Both the position numbers and the translations under genes were made by a program. The notes beneath the pieces were generated by a model that saw nothing but the letters and a program-made list of their open reading frames with translations, made no database searches and was not told where the DNA came from. DNA of 64,000 nt from assembly GCF_020884795.1 (NCBI RefSeq), contig NZ_BBZF01000017.1, forward strand, positions 263,504 to 327,503. The letters run 5' to 3'. Below are positions 8,437-17,197 of this stretch, piece by piece. This stretch comes from Micromonospora okii. Its GTDB lineage: Bacteria > Actinomycetota > Actinomycetes > Mycobacteriales > Micromonosporaceae. The first letter of the stretch is position 1, and each line of letters starts with the position of its first letter.

Positions 8437-8811
8437 ATGACGAACCCACGCACCCCCTCGGTGGTGCAGAACTCCGGCCAGGTGCTGCCGGCCGGCCACG
8501 AGCCGGCGAACCTCGGCGACATCCTCGAACGGGTGCTCGACCGGGGCATCGTGATCGCCGGTGACATCCGGGTCAGCCTGCTCGACATCGAGCTGTTGAC
8601 GCTGAAGCTGCGCCTGGTCATCGCGTCGGTGGACACGGCGCGGCAGATCGGCATCGACTGGTGGGAGCACGATCCGTGGCTCAGCTCGCGCGCCCGCCCG
8701 CCGGTGGAGCCGGGTTTCCGCGACCCGGAGGAGGTCGACGCCGAACGCCGACCCCGGGTGGAGCGGAAGGCCGCCGTGCGGGGGGAGGGCTGGGATGAGC
8801 TGGACCGCTGA
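8437..8811 (+). CDS. gvpJ: Minor gas vesicle protein GvpJ (GvpA-like)
   Basis: 124 residues. GvpA-like core (LGDILERVLDRGIVIAGD then LLDIELLTLKLRLVIASVDT) plus the GIDWWEHDPWL motif typical of GvpJ, a minor shell protein that affects vesicle shape and nucleation. It starts one base after the gvpO stop; its 3' end overlaps gvpL by 17 bp. Confidence 0.9.
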   Translation: MTNPRTPSVVQNSGQVLPAGHEPANLGDILERVLDRGIVIAGDIRVSLLDIELLTLKLRLVIASVDTARQIGIDWWEHDPWLSSRARPPVEPGFRDPEEVDAERRPRVERKAAVRGEGWDELDR

Positions 8812-9643
8812 GCCGGCACCGGGCGGCGCGGAGCCGGCCGGGGACGCCGCCGGGTGCTGGCTGCACGGGGTGACCCGCGAGGTCGACCCGGCGACGCTGG
8901 CCGCCGGGAGCGGGATGGACGGCGGGCCGCTGCGGGCCGTGTCGGCCGCCGGCCTGGTCGCGGTGGTGAGCGCCGCGCCGCCGGCCGAGTACGGCGAGGA
9001 GGCGCTGCGCCGCAACCTGGAGGACCTGGCCTGGCTGGAGCGGGCCGCGCGGACGCACCACGGGGTGGTGGCCGCGCTGTCCCGGGCCGGCGCGGTGGTG
9101 CCGACCCGGCTCGCCACCGTCTACCGCGACGAGGGGGGTGTCGCCCGGCTGCTCGCCGAGCGCCGGGCCGAGCTGGCGGCCACCCTCGACCGGCTCACCG
9201 GCCGCGCCGAGTGGGGCGTCAAGGGGTACGCGGTGCCGGGCGCGGCCGTCCGTGCCGCCGCCGCTGACGGGGCCGCGCCCGAGGGCGCCGGGGTCGCGTA
9301 CCTGCGGCGACGTCGGGCCGCGCTCACCGCCCGGGACGAGGGGCAGCGAATCGCCACCGAGGCCGCCGCGACCGTGCACGAGGCCCTCGCCGGGTACGTG
9401 GTGGACGCCCGTCGGCACGCCCCGCAGGACCGCCGGCTCTCCGGCGCGGCCACCGCGATGGTGCTCAACGGGGCGTACCTGGTGGACGTGCCCGCCCTCG
9501 ACGGGTTCACCGGCCTGGTCGCCGCGCTGGCCGGCCGCCACCCCGAGGTGCGCCTGGAACTCACCGGCCCCTGGCCGGCGTACTCCTTCGCCCAGGACCG
9601 CCCGGCGGAGCCGGCGCTGACCGTCCGGGAGCCGGCATGGTGA
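8795..9643 (+). CDS. gvpL: Gas vesicle protein GvpL (GvpF/L family)
   Basis: 282 residues, second GvpF/L protein. It shows CWLHGVTREVDP at the N-terminus, ARTHHGVVAALSRAGAVVPT with RLATVYRD, a long helical middle, and VLNGAYLVDV with GPWPAYSFA at the end. It is expected to interact with other Gvp proteins during assembly. ATG 8795 lies inside the gvpJ end with GGGGGAGGG upstream, indicating tight coupling. Confidence 0.9.
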   Translation: MSWTAEPAPGGAEPAGDAAGCWLHGVTREVDPATLAAGSGMDGGPLRAVSAAGLVAVVSAAPPAEYGEEALRRNLEDLAWLERAARTHHGVVAALSRAGAVVPTRLATVYRDEGGVARLLAERRAELAATLDRLTGRAEWGVKGYAVPGAAVRAAAADGAAPEGAGVAYLRRRRAALTARDEGQRIATEAAATVHEALAGYVVDARRHAPQDRRLSGAATAMVLNGAYLVDVPALDGFTGLVAALAGRHPEVRLELTGPWPAYSFAQDRPAEPALTVREPAW

Positions 9644-9987
9644 CCACCGCCCTCGCGCCGAGCAGCGCGGACGACCCGCTGGCGTACCGGCCGGTGGCGC
9701 TGGTGGACGTGCTCGACCGGGTGCTCGCCAGCGGCGTGGTGGTCTCCGGGGACATCACCATCGCCATCGCCGAGGTCGACCTGGTGCGGATCTCCCTGCG
9801 GGCGCTGGTCGCCTCGGCCGGCGCGCTCGTCCGGCCGGAGCAGGAAGGGGCAGCGGGGCCGGGAGGTCCAGCGGGGCCGGGAGGGACGCCGGGGCCGGAA
9901 GGAGCGACACAGCCGGAAGGACCGCCGCAGTCGGATGGGACGCCGGAGCCGGTGGGGCCGTACCCGCCCGGTGGGGCGGCGCGATGA
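9637..9987 (+). CDS. gvpS: Minor gas vesicle protein GvpS (GvpA-like)
   Basis: 116 residues. The GvpA-like core LVDVLDRVLASGVVVSGDIT and LVRISLRALVASAGALV fits the third GvpA paralogue of actinobacterial clusters, usually called GvpS. The C-terminal 45 residues are Pro/Gly repeats (PGGPAGPGGTPGPEG). It overlaps gvpL by 7 bp and gvpK by 4 bp. Confidence 0.85.
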   Translation: MVTTALAPSSADDPLAYRPVALVDVLDRVLASGVVVSGDITIAIAEVDLVRISLRALVASAGALVRPEQEGAAGPGGPAGPGGTPGPEGATQPEGPPQSDGTPEPVGPYPPGGAAR

Positions 9988-10391
9988 CCGGGACGGGCCC
10001 CGACCGCGCCGGGGACGCCACGGCCGGGCCCGGCGGGATCGTCCGGTGGGACGAGGCGGGCGAACTGGTCGCCGCCCTCGACGTGTCGCAGTGGCGGGCG
10101 CCCCGGGTGACGCCGCTGGACCAGCGGCTCTCCGTGGACCGGGACTCCGTCGAGCGGGGGCTGGCCAGCCTCGTGCTCACCGTGATCGAGCTGCTGCGGC
10201 AGCTCATGGAACGCCAGGCGCTGCGCCGGGTCGACTGCGGCGACCTCACCGACGAGCAGGTGGAGCGGATCGGCGTCACGCTGATGGCCCTGGAGGAGCA
10301 GATGACCGGGCTGCGGGAGTACTTCGGCCTGGAGCCCGAGGACCTGAACCTCGACCTCGGCCCGCTCGGTCCGCTGCTGCCGACGGACTGA
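9984..10391 (+). CDS. gvpK: Gas vesicle protein GvpK, last gene of the operon
   Basis: 135 residues. GvpK core: RLSVDRDSVERGLASLVLTV, IELLRQLMERQALRRVD and the C-terminal LEEQMTGLREYFGLEPEDLN. GvpK is an essential accessory protein. ATG 9984 overlaps the gvpS stop (ATGA). Transcription should end in the repetitive convergent gap that follows. Confidence 0.93.
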   Translation: MTGTGPDRAGDATAGPGGIVRWDEAGELVAALDVSQWRAPRVTPLDQRLSVDRDSVERGLASLVLTVIELLRQLMERQALRRVDCGDLTDEQVERIGVTLMALEEQMTGLREYFGLEPEDLNLDLGPLGPLLPTD

Positions 10392-10550
10392 CCGACCGCC
10401 GCCTCCGACCGGCCGCGCCGACGACCCGACCGACCCGACCGACCGCGCCGACCGACCCGACCGACCGCGCCGACCTGCCCGCGCCGACCCGAGCGACCGG
10501 CCGACCCGACCGGCCGCCCGGAGCGGCCCCGCCGGGGCGGGCCGGCGCTT
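10392..10550. repeat. GACC-rich tandem repeats and possible convergent terminator
   Basis: Short tandem units of GACC/CGCC (for example GACCCGACCGACCCGACC and GACCGCGCC) fill the gap between the convergent gvpK and AAA+ genes. A G+C hairpin at about 10520-10549 may terminate both. No coding signal. Confidence 0.6.
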
Positions 10551-12881
10551 TCAGCGGGACGCGCGGGCCTCCGCGTACGCGGCCAGCCAGGCGACCTGGC
10601 CCGGGTCGAGCGACGGGCGGACCCGGTCCCGCGCCGTCTCGACGTGCGCGGCGGTGACCGTCGAGGCGGTCAGCGACTCGCGCATCGCGGCGAGCGCCGC
10701 CTCCCGCACCAGCGCCGCGCAGTCCGCCGCCGAGAAGCCGTCCAGCCCCTCGCCGAGCGCGCCGAGGTCGACGTCGTCGGCCAGCGGGACGTTCCGGGCG
10801 GCGGCGCGCAGGATCTCGGCGCGGGCGGCCCCGTCCGGCGGCGGCACGTAGACCAGCCGCTCCAGCCGGCCGGGGCGCAGCAGCGCCGGGTCCACCAGGT
10901 CCGGCCGGTTGGTCGCGCCGATCACCACCACGTTGCGCAGCGACTCCACCCCGTCCAGCTCGGTGAGCAAGGCGGCGACCACCCGGTCGGTGGTGCCCCC
11001 GTCGCTGGCCTGACCGCGCACCGGGGCGAGCGCGTCCACCTCGTCGAGGAAGACCAGCGTCGGGGCGGCCTCCCGGGCCCGGCGGAACAGCTCCCGCACC
11101 GCCCGTTCGCTCTCGCCGACCCACTTCGACAGCAGCTCCGCGCCCTTGACCGAGAGCACGTTCGCCCGGCCGGAGCCGGCCAGCGCGGTGACCAGGTACG
11201 TCTTTCCGCAGCCGGGCGGGCCGTACAGCAGCACCCCGCGCGGCGGCTGCACGCCGAGCCGGGCGAAGGTGTCCGGGTAGGTCAGCGGCCACAGCACCGA
11301 CTCGGTCAGCTTCTCCTTGACCTCGACCATGTCGCCCACGTCGTCGAGGGTGACGTCGGCCAGCTCCAGCGTGGACGCGGCCATCGTGGTCGGCCGGACC
11401 ACCTCCAGGGCAGCGGTGAAGTCGCCCATCGCCACCGTCGGCGCCTCGGCCGTCCGCTGCCGCAGCGCCGCCCGCACCCCGGCCTCCCGCACCAGCGCGG
11501 CCAGGTCGGCGGCGACGAACCCGGGGGTACGCCCGGCCACCTCGTCCAGGCGCACGTCGTCGGCCAGCGGCACCTGCCGGGTCAGCACGGTGAGCTGCTC
11601 CCGGCGCAGCGCCTGGTCGGGCAGCGGCACGGTGATCCGCAGGGAGAGCAGGTCCGGTGCGCGCAGCGCGGGGTCGACCGACTCGGGGCGGCCGGTCGTG
11701 CAGACCACCGCCGCCCCGGCCCGGACGGTCTCGGCGAGCACCTGCCGGAACACGGTCGCCACGGGGCCGGGCTCGTCGGCCGGGGCGAGCGCCTCCACGT
11801 CGGTGACCAGCAGCACCGCCGGGCCGTTCGCGCGCACCTCGTCGGCGGCGGCGCGCAGCCGCCGGGCCGCCGCGTCGTTGCTCAGCGCGGCCAGCTCGGG
11901 CGCCCAGAGCGGGCAGACCCGGGCCCCCACCCGGGCGGCGACCGCCCGGACCAGGGCGGACTTGCCCGACCCGGCCGGCCCGGCGACCAGCACCCCGAGC
12001 GACACGGTGGTGCCCAGCCGGCCCAGCACCTCCCGGTGGTGGAAGCCGAGGTCCAGCAGTTCGGTCAGCTCCTGCGCCTGCGCGCGCAGGCCGGGCAGCT
12101 CGTCCACGGTGGGCGCGTCGTCGCCCCCGGCGGGCGTGTCCCCGGCCGTGGCGGTGTGTTCGGCCCGGACCGCGCCCTCGACCCCTGCCGCGCCCCGCAG
12201 CGAGGCAGCGCTGTGGCCCGCCGGGTCGGCGGCGCTGTCGCCGGATGCCCCGGTGACGCCGCGGCCGGCCGGGACGTCCACGGCGGGCCGGCCGCCCGTA
12301 CGGGTGGCCGGGCCGTGGTCCCAGCCGACCACGGTGTCCATGGTGACCAGCGCGGCGACGTCCGGCTCGGCGGCGGTCACGGTGAGCAGCGTGCTCGTCC
12401 AGGCGTATCCGACGCTGCTGGAGAGGCTGCGCCGGGCGGCCTCCACGAGGGCGCGCACCGAGGCGTCGGGCAGCACGTCCTGGGGCAGCAGGGAGACGTC
12501 GTCCCCGGCGGTGACCACCTTGCCGAGCAGCGCGAGCCGCAGCATCTCCGGGGAGACGGCGGCGACCACCTGCACCGGCCCGGCCAGGGTCACCCGGCGG
12601 GCGGGGACCACGGGCGCGGGGCTCACCGTCACCTGCCCGCCGTCGCGCACGCCGAGGTTGCCCAGCAGCAGGTCGTCGGCGTAGAGCAGGGCGGTGCTCG
12701 CGGCGGGCCCGGCCGGCGCGACGATCCCGGCGGTGACCCGCCGGCCGGCGAGCCGGACGGGGTCGCCGGGTCGCAGCGCCAGCGCCGTCAGCACCTCCGG
12801 GTGCAGCCGGACCACGCCGCGTCGGCCGTCGAGCGCGGCGGGGCGCAGGCTGGCGGTGAGAGTCAGGTCGGGTGCGGCCAC
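10551..12881 (-). CDS. Cdc48-like double AAA+ ATPase
   Basis: 776 residues. An N-terminal Cdc48-N-like double-psi region (1-185) and an Ala/Thr-rich linker are followed by two AAA+ modules. AAA1 has Walker A GPAGSGKS (about 300) but its Walker B reads LLVTDVEAL, without Glu directly after the Asp. AAA2 is canonical: GPPGCGKT (about 554), LVFLDEVDAL and [18 protein letters not shown] with the arginine finger. I know this family as an actinobacterial Cdc48/p97 relative, presumed hexameric unfoldase, possibly with the proteasome. GTG 12881 is supported by TAACCT 7 nt upstream (leaderless); the open frame extends 17 codons further. Confidence 0.88.
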   Translation of the reverse strand: MAAPDLTLTASLRPAALDGRRGVVRLHPEVLTALALRPGDPVRLAGRRVTAGIVAPAGPAASTALLYADDLLLGNLGVRDGGQVTVSPAPVVPARRVTLAGPVQVVAAVSPEMLRLALLGKVVTAGDDVSLLPQDVLPDASVRALVEAARRSLSSSVGYAWTSTLLTVTAAEPDVAALVTMDTVVGWDHGPATRTGGRPAVDVPAGRGVTGASGDSAADPAGHSAASLRGAAGVEGAVRAEHTATAGDTPAGGDDAPTVDELPGLRAQAQELTELLDLGFHHREVLGRLGTTVSLGVLVAGPAGSGKSALVRAVAARVGARVCPLWAPELAALSNDAAARRLRAAADEVRANGPAVLLVTDVEALAPADEPGPVATVFRQVLAETVRAGAAVVCTTGRPESVDPALRAPDLLSLRITVPLPDQALRREQLTVLTRQVPLADDVRLDEVAGRTPGFVAADLAALVREAGVRAALRQRTAEAPTVAMGDFTAALEVVRPTTMAASTLELADVTLDDVGDMVEVKEKLTESVLWPLTYPDTFARLGVQPPRGVLLYGPPGCGKTYLVTALAGSGRANVLSVKGAELLSKWVGESERAVRELFRRAREAAPTLVFLDEVDALAPVRGQASDGGTTDRVVAALLTELDGVESLRNVVVIGATNRPDLVDPALLRPGRLERLVYVPPPDGAARAEILRAAARNVPLADDVDLGALGEGLDGFSAADCAALVREAALAAMRESLTASTVTAAHVETARDRVRPSLDPGQVAWLAAYAEARASR

Positions 12882-12888
12882 CCGCCCG

Positions 12889-12991
12889 AGGTTAGCCGCC
12901 GCCCGCCTCCCCCGCCCCGCACCCGGCCCCACCTGGGATCGAACGACGTACCGAGGATCCCAGCCGACGCTCAGGAAACACCCCGTACCGT
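12889..12991. promoter_or_regulatory. Divergent leaderless promoters of the Cdc48-like and hydrolase-ABC genes
   Basis: On the minus strand TAACCT (12894-12889) ends 7 nt before GTG 12881. On the plus strand TACCGT (12986-12991) ends 6 nt before ATG 12998. Both fit actinobacterial -10 boxes with the start codon at or near +1. Confidence 0.55.
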
Positions 12992-12997
12992 GGCCGC

Positions 12998-15868
12998 ATG
13001 AGATCGCCTTCGTCGGCCGCGCCGGTCCGGCGGGCCCTGGGCACCCGCCGCCGTCGGATCGTCGCCGGATCGGTGGCCGTCGTGCTGCTGGCCGCCGCCG
13101 CGCTCTGGGCGGCCCGGCCCGGCGAGGCCGGCTTCCGCACCGAATCCGCGCGGATCACCGTCCGCTCCGGCCCGGCCGGTGACGAGCCGGTCGACCTGGA
13201 CGCCACCTTCTACCTGCCGGACGACGCCTCGGCCGGCCGGAAGGTGCCGGCGGTGCTGCTCGCGCACGGCTTCGGCGGCACCAAGGAGTCGGTCCGCGCC
13301 GACGCCGAGGACCTGGCGGCCCAGGGGTACGCGGTGCTGGCCTGGACCGCCCGGGGCTTCGGCCGCAGCGGCGGCCAGATCCACCTGGACAGCCCCGACC
13401 ACGAGGTGCGCGACGCCGAGCGGCTGCTGGACTGGCTGGCCGCCCGCCCGGAGGTGCGCACCGACGCCCCGGGCGACCCCCGCGTCGGGGTGGTCGGCGG
13501 CTCGTACGGCGGCGGCCTGGCGCTGCTGCTCGCCGCGCAGGACCGGCGGGTCGACGCGATCGTCCCCATGATCACCTGGAACGACCTGTCCCGCGCGTTC
13601 CTGCCGGAGAGCACCGGCGGGCCCGCCACGTCCGGCGTGTTCAAGAAGGGCTGGGCCGGGATCTTCTTCGGCGGCGGCGGCAACGCCGGCTCGGGGCCGG
13701 CGGGGCTCTCCGGCGGCTCGGCCGCCGAGCCCGAGGGCAACCCGGCCTCGGCGGGGCCGCCGAGCCCGACGCCGGGCACCGGGCCGGGCACGGGCTCCGG
13801 TCGCGCCCCGGCCGGGGCCGCCGACCCGGCCTGCGGCCGGTTCGCCGCCGACGTCTGCGCCGCGTACCTGCGGATCGCCACCACCGGGCGGGCCGAGCCG
13901 GCCGACGTGGAGCTGCTGCGCCGCTCCAGCCCCGCCGGGGTGCTGGACAGGATCAAGGCTCCGACCCTGCTGGTGCAGGGCACGGCGGACAGCCTCTTCC
14001 CGCTCGCCGAGGCCGACGCGAACGCGCGCGGCATCGCGGCCAACGGCACCCCCGTCCGGGTCGCCTGGTATACGGGCGGCCACGACGGCGGTGCGGGCCC
14101 GACCAGCGACTCCGACCGGGTGAAGTACCTGACTCTCCAGTGGCTCGACCACTACGTCACCGGCGACGGGCCGGCCCCGGGCGACGACTTCACGTACTCC
14201 CGGGTGGCCGGCTTCAACGCCCTGGAGCGCGGCCTGGTCGCCACCGGCTACCGCACCGCCGACTACCCCGGCCTCGCCGGGGACGACCGCCGGGAGGTCG
14301 CGGTGACCGGCCCCGCGCAGCCGGTGGCGAACCCGCCGAACGGCAACCCGGCGGCCATCTCCTCGGTGCCGTTCGCCGGGGCGCTCGGCTCGCTGCTCGA
14401 CGGGGTGGCCGGCGACGTACCGGGCCAGCACGCCCGGTTCGAGTCGGCCCCGCTGACCGAGGCCGTGGACGTGACCGGCGCGCCGACGTTCTCGATCCGG
14501 GCGGCCTCGCCGACCGGGGAGGCGGTGCTCTTCGTCAAGCTCTACGACGTCGACCCGGGCGGCGCGGCGACCCTGCCGAACGGGCTGGTCGCCCCGGTCC
14601 GGCTGACCGGGCTGCCGGCGGAGATCGGGGCCGCGAAGCCGGTCACCGTGACCCTGCCGGGGATCGTCCGCCGGGTCGAGGCCGGGCACCGGCTGCGGAT
14701 CACGGTGGCCAGCACCGACCAGGCGTACACCACGCCGGCCCAGCCGACCGTCTACACCGTGGCGGCCGGCGACGCCCCGCTCGTGCTCCCCACCGTGACC
14801 GGCGAGCCGATCCCCACCGCCGCCACCGTGTGGCGCTGGGTGCTCGCCGGGCTGCTCGCGGCCGTCGTCGTCGGGCTCGTCGTGGTCGTCCTGCTGGCCC
14901 GCCGCCGGCACCGCCGCCAGGACAGCTCGGTGCACCCGGAGTACGCGGGCGTCCCGCTGGCCGTCCGGCAGCTTCGCAAGGAGTACGCCGACGGCTTCGT
15001 CGCCGTGTCGAACGTCGACTTCGAGGTGCACCCCGGCCAGGTGGTCGGCCTGCTCGGGCCCAACGGCGCGGGCAAGACCACCACCCTGCGGGTGCTGATG
15101 GGGCTGACCCAGCCGACGGCCGGCGAGATCTACGTCTTCGGCCGGCGGCTGGTGCCCGGCTCGCCGGTGCTGTCCCGCATCGGTGCGCTGGTCGAGGGGC
15201 CCGGCTTCCTGCCGCACCTGTCCGGCCTGGACAACCTGAAGGCGTACTGGCGGGCCACCGGGCGGCCCTGGGCGGACGCGCACTTCGACGAGGCGCTGGA
15301 GATCGCCGGGCTCGGCGAGTCGGTGCACCGGAAGACCCGCAAGTACAGCCACGGGATGCGGCAGCGGCTCGCCATCGCCCAGGCCATGCTCGGCCTGCCC
15401 GAGCTGTTGGTGCTCGACGAACCGACGGACGGCCTGGACCCGCCGCAGATCGCCGAGATGCGCCGGGTGCTCCAGCGCTACGCCACCGACGGCCGGGCGG
15501 TGCTGGTCTCCAGCCACCTGCTCGCCGAGGTGGAGCAGACCTGCACCCACGCCGTGGTGGTGAACAAGGGGCGGATCGTGGCGTCCGGCCCGGTCGCCGA
15601 GATCGTCGGCGAGTCGCCGAGCGTGCTGTTCGACGTGACCGACCCGGCCGCCGCGCGCGACGTGCTGGGCCGACTGGACGGGGTGACCGTGCTGCCCGAC
15701 CCGGAGGGGAACCTCGTGGTGGACACCAACGGCACCGCGCGCAGCGAGGTGGTGGCCGAGCTGGTCCGGGCCGGGATCGGGGTGGACCGGGTGGTGCCGC
15801 GCCGCCGCCTGGAGGACGCGTTCCTCGCCCTGGTGGGCGAGAACTCTCGGGGAAGCGGGGACCGGTGA
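12998..15868 (+). CDS. Fusion of secreted alpha/beta hydrolase (CocE-like) and ABC ATPase
   Basis: 956 residues. Basic N-terminus, membrane anchor (about 23-42), then an X-Pro dipeptidyl-peptidase/CocE-type hydrolase: GGSYGGG nucleophile Ser169, Asp331 in GTADSLFP, His362 in YTGGHDGG, with a Gly/Pro-rich insert around 230-270 and a jelly-roll half to about 600. A second helix (611-636) is followed by a cytosolic ABC domain: GPNGAGKTT (about 687-695), YSHGMRQRL, LLVLDEPTDGLDP. So the hydrolase should lie outside and the ATPase inside. Its stop overlaps the permease gene start (TGATG). Possibly exports and processes a peptide or ester product; substrate unknown. Confidence 0.9.
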   Translation: MRSPSSAAPVRRALGTRRRRIVAGSVAVVLLAAAALWAARPGEAGFRTESARITVRSGPAGDEPVDLDATFYLPDDASAGRKVPAVLLAHGFGGTKESVRADAEDLAAQGYAVLAWTARGFGRSGGQIHLDSPDHEVRDAERLLDWLAARPEVRTDAPGDPRVGVVGGSYGGGLALLLAAQDRRVDAIVPMITWNDLSRAFLPESTGGPATSGVFKKGWAGIFFGGGGNAGSGPAGLSGGSAAEPEGNPASAGPPSPTPGTGPGTGSGRAPAGAADPACGRFAADVCAAYLRIATTGRAEPADVELLRRSSPAGVLDRIKAPTLLVQGTADSLFPLAEADANARGIAANGTPVRVAWYTGGHDGGAGPTSDSDRVKYLTLQWLDHYVTGDGPAPGDDFTYSRVAGFNALERGLVATGYRTADYPGLAGDDRREVAVTGPAQPVANPPNGNPAAISSVPFAGALGSLLDGVAGDVPGQHARFESAPLTEAVDVTGAPTFSIRAASPTGEAVLFVKLYDVDPGGAATLPNGLVAPVRLTGLPAEIGAAKPVTVTLPGIVRRVEAGHRLRITVASTDQAYTTPAQPTVYTVAAGDAPLVLPTVTGEPIPTAATVWRWVLAGLLAAVVVGLVVVVLLARRRHRRQDSSVHPEYAGVPLAVRQLRKEYADGFVAVSNVDFEVHPGQVVGLLGPNGAGKTTTLRVLMGLTQPTAGEIYVFGRRLVPGSPVLSRIGALVEGPGFLPHLSGLDNLKAYWRATGRPWADAHFDEALEIAGLGESVHRKTRKYSHGMRQRLAIAQAMLGLPELLVLDEPTDGLDPPQIAEMRRVLQRYATDGRAVLVSSHLLAEVEQTCTHAVVVNKGRIVASGPVAEIVGESPSVLFDVTDPAAARDVLGRLDGVTVLPDPEGNLVVDTNGTARSEVVAELVRAGIGVDRVVPRRRLEDAFLALVGENSRGSGDR

Positions 15869-16743
15869 TGGGGCAGTCGTCCTCCACGGTGGGCGCGGCG
15901 GCCGGCTACCGGCCGTCGGCGACCCTGCCGTTCGCGGCGGAGTTCCGCCGGCAGGCGTCGCGGCGGCGCACCCAGCTCGCGCTCGGGTTCATGGTGCTGC
16001 TGCCGCTGATCATCCTGATCGCGTTCCAGTTCGACGCCGGCGACGACGACCGCGACGGCGGCGGGGGCGAGTTCTCCAGCCTCGCCGACCTGGCGACCTC
16101 GGGCGGGCTGAACTTCACCCTCTTCTCGCTGCTGGTCTCGGCGTCGTTCCTGCTGGTCGTGGTGGTGGCGCTGTTCTGCGGCGACACGGTGGCCAGCGAG
16201 GCGAGCTGGGGCAGCCTGCGCTACCTGCTGGCGATCCCGGTGCCCCGGGCCCGGCTGCTCGCGGTGAAGCTGCTGGTGGCGCTCGCGTACTCGGCCCTGG
16301 CCCTGCTGCTGCTCGCCGGCACCGCCCTGCTCGCCGGCACCCTCCGGTACGGCTGGGAGCCGCTGCGCAGCCAGGTGTCGGCCCAGCTCGACCCGGGCGA
16401 GGGGCTGCTGCGGCTGCTGGCCGTGCTCGGCTACCTGGCGGTGGTCCTGCTGGCGGTGGCCGGGCTGGCGTTCCTGCTCTCGGTCGTCACGGACGCGGCG
16501 CTGGGGGCGGTGGGCGGCGCGGTGCTGCTGTGGATCCTGTCCAGCATCCTGGACCAGATCGAGGCGCTGGGCGCCGTGCGGTCCTTCCTCCCCACCCACT
16601 ACGCCAACGCCTGGCTGGGCCTGCTGTCGACCCCGGTGCAGACCGACGACCTGGTACGCGGCTGCATCTCGGCCATCGCCTACGCCACCCTCTTCTGGTC
16701 CGTGGCCTTCTGGCGCTTCACCCGCAAGGACGTCACGAGCTGA
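15868..16743 (+). CDS. ABC-2 type permease partner of the hydrolase-ABC fusion
   Basis: 291 residues with six predicted helices: the first at about 36-55 followed by an acidic Asp/Gly loop, then pairs near 95, 140, 190, 215 and the C-terminal helix before WRFTRKDVTS. ABC-2 family permease. ATG 15868 shares its A with the upstream TGA, so translation is coupled to the fusion protein and the two proteins should form one transporter. The longer upstream open frame is antisense-type GC noise. Confidence 0.88.
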   Translation: MGQSSSTVGAAAGYRPSATLPFAAEFRRQASRRRTQLALGFMVLLPLIILIAFQFDAGDDDRDGGGGEFSSLADLATSGGLNFTLFSLLVSASFLLVVVVALFCGDTVASEASWGSLRYLLAIPVPRARLLAVKLLVALAYSALALLLLAGTALLAGTLRYGWEPLRSQVSAQLDPGEGLLRLLAVLGYLAVVLLAVAGLAFLLSVVTDAALGAVGGAVLLWILSSILDQIEALGAVRSFLPTHYANAWLGLLSTPVQTDDLVRGCISAIAYATLFWSVAFWRFTRKDVTS

Positions 16744-16775
16744 CCCACCCGCCCCCACCCCACCCCCCGGACTCC

Positions 16776-16836
16776 GTTGATCATGGAGTTGGCGGCACTT
16801 TCGATCTCCCTGACTGCCGTCAACCCCATGATTAAC
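16776..16836. repeat. Palindromic repeat family A, copy 1
   Basis: Imperfect inverted repeat: GTTGATCATGGAGTTGGCGG at the left pairs with the complement of the right arm ending CCCCATGATTAAC, around a loop with GATCTCC. Same element as at 63402-63462. It sits 33 bp after the permease stop and could act as terminator or REP site. Confidence 0.8.
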
Positions 16837-16872
16837 CCGGGGCCTGGTGGAAGGCTGCCAGGGGCGGGTGCA

Positions 16873-16921
16873 GATCTTGGTACTGAACAGCCCCTCCGGG
16901 GGCCGATTCGTACCAAGGTTC
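16873..16921. repeat. Palindromic repeat family B, copy 1
   Basis: Inverted repeat of the form GATCTTGGTAC...GCCCC...GGGGC...GTACCAAGG, related to 61051-61101. From here to 17197 I see no gene, only the DoxX upstream region. Confidence 0.75.
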
Positions 16922-17140
16922 ACGTTGCCGGGGTTTCTGGAGGGCTGGGGCCGGGCCGGCCGCGGTTCGCCTGGCCTTCGCGTGACTGATCACAGGCGCA
17001 GCGGATTGCGGACGAGCCTCTTGGGCGGCGGTCGGAATTCGTCGGGCATTGCCCTGGTCCGTCGCGCGCCGGGCGGGGGCGTGGGTGCCCGCCGGTTGCG
17101 TTGGCGTGCAAGCGTTCCCACAACGAGAGATCACATCGAC

Positions 17141-17172
17141 CTGTTCAAATTCATGTCGCACTCTGTTGAAAT
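17141..17172 (+). promoter_or_regulatory. Direct repeat upstream of doxX-like gene
   Basis: CTGTTCAAAT (17141-17150) and CTGTTGAAAT (17163-17172) are spaced 22 bp apart, two helical turns, in the only AT-richer stretch of this gap. Possible regulator binding site; no regulator identified. Confidence 0.35.
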
Positions 17173-17197
17173 CTACCCGTCTCAATGGAGGTGTTCC

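Noticed and set aside
4700..10391. Gas vesicle cluster as a recently acquired island
   Set aside because: Base composition and codon use match the flanks, there are no mobility genes, and such clusters are common in actinobacteria.
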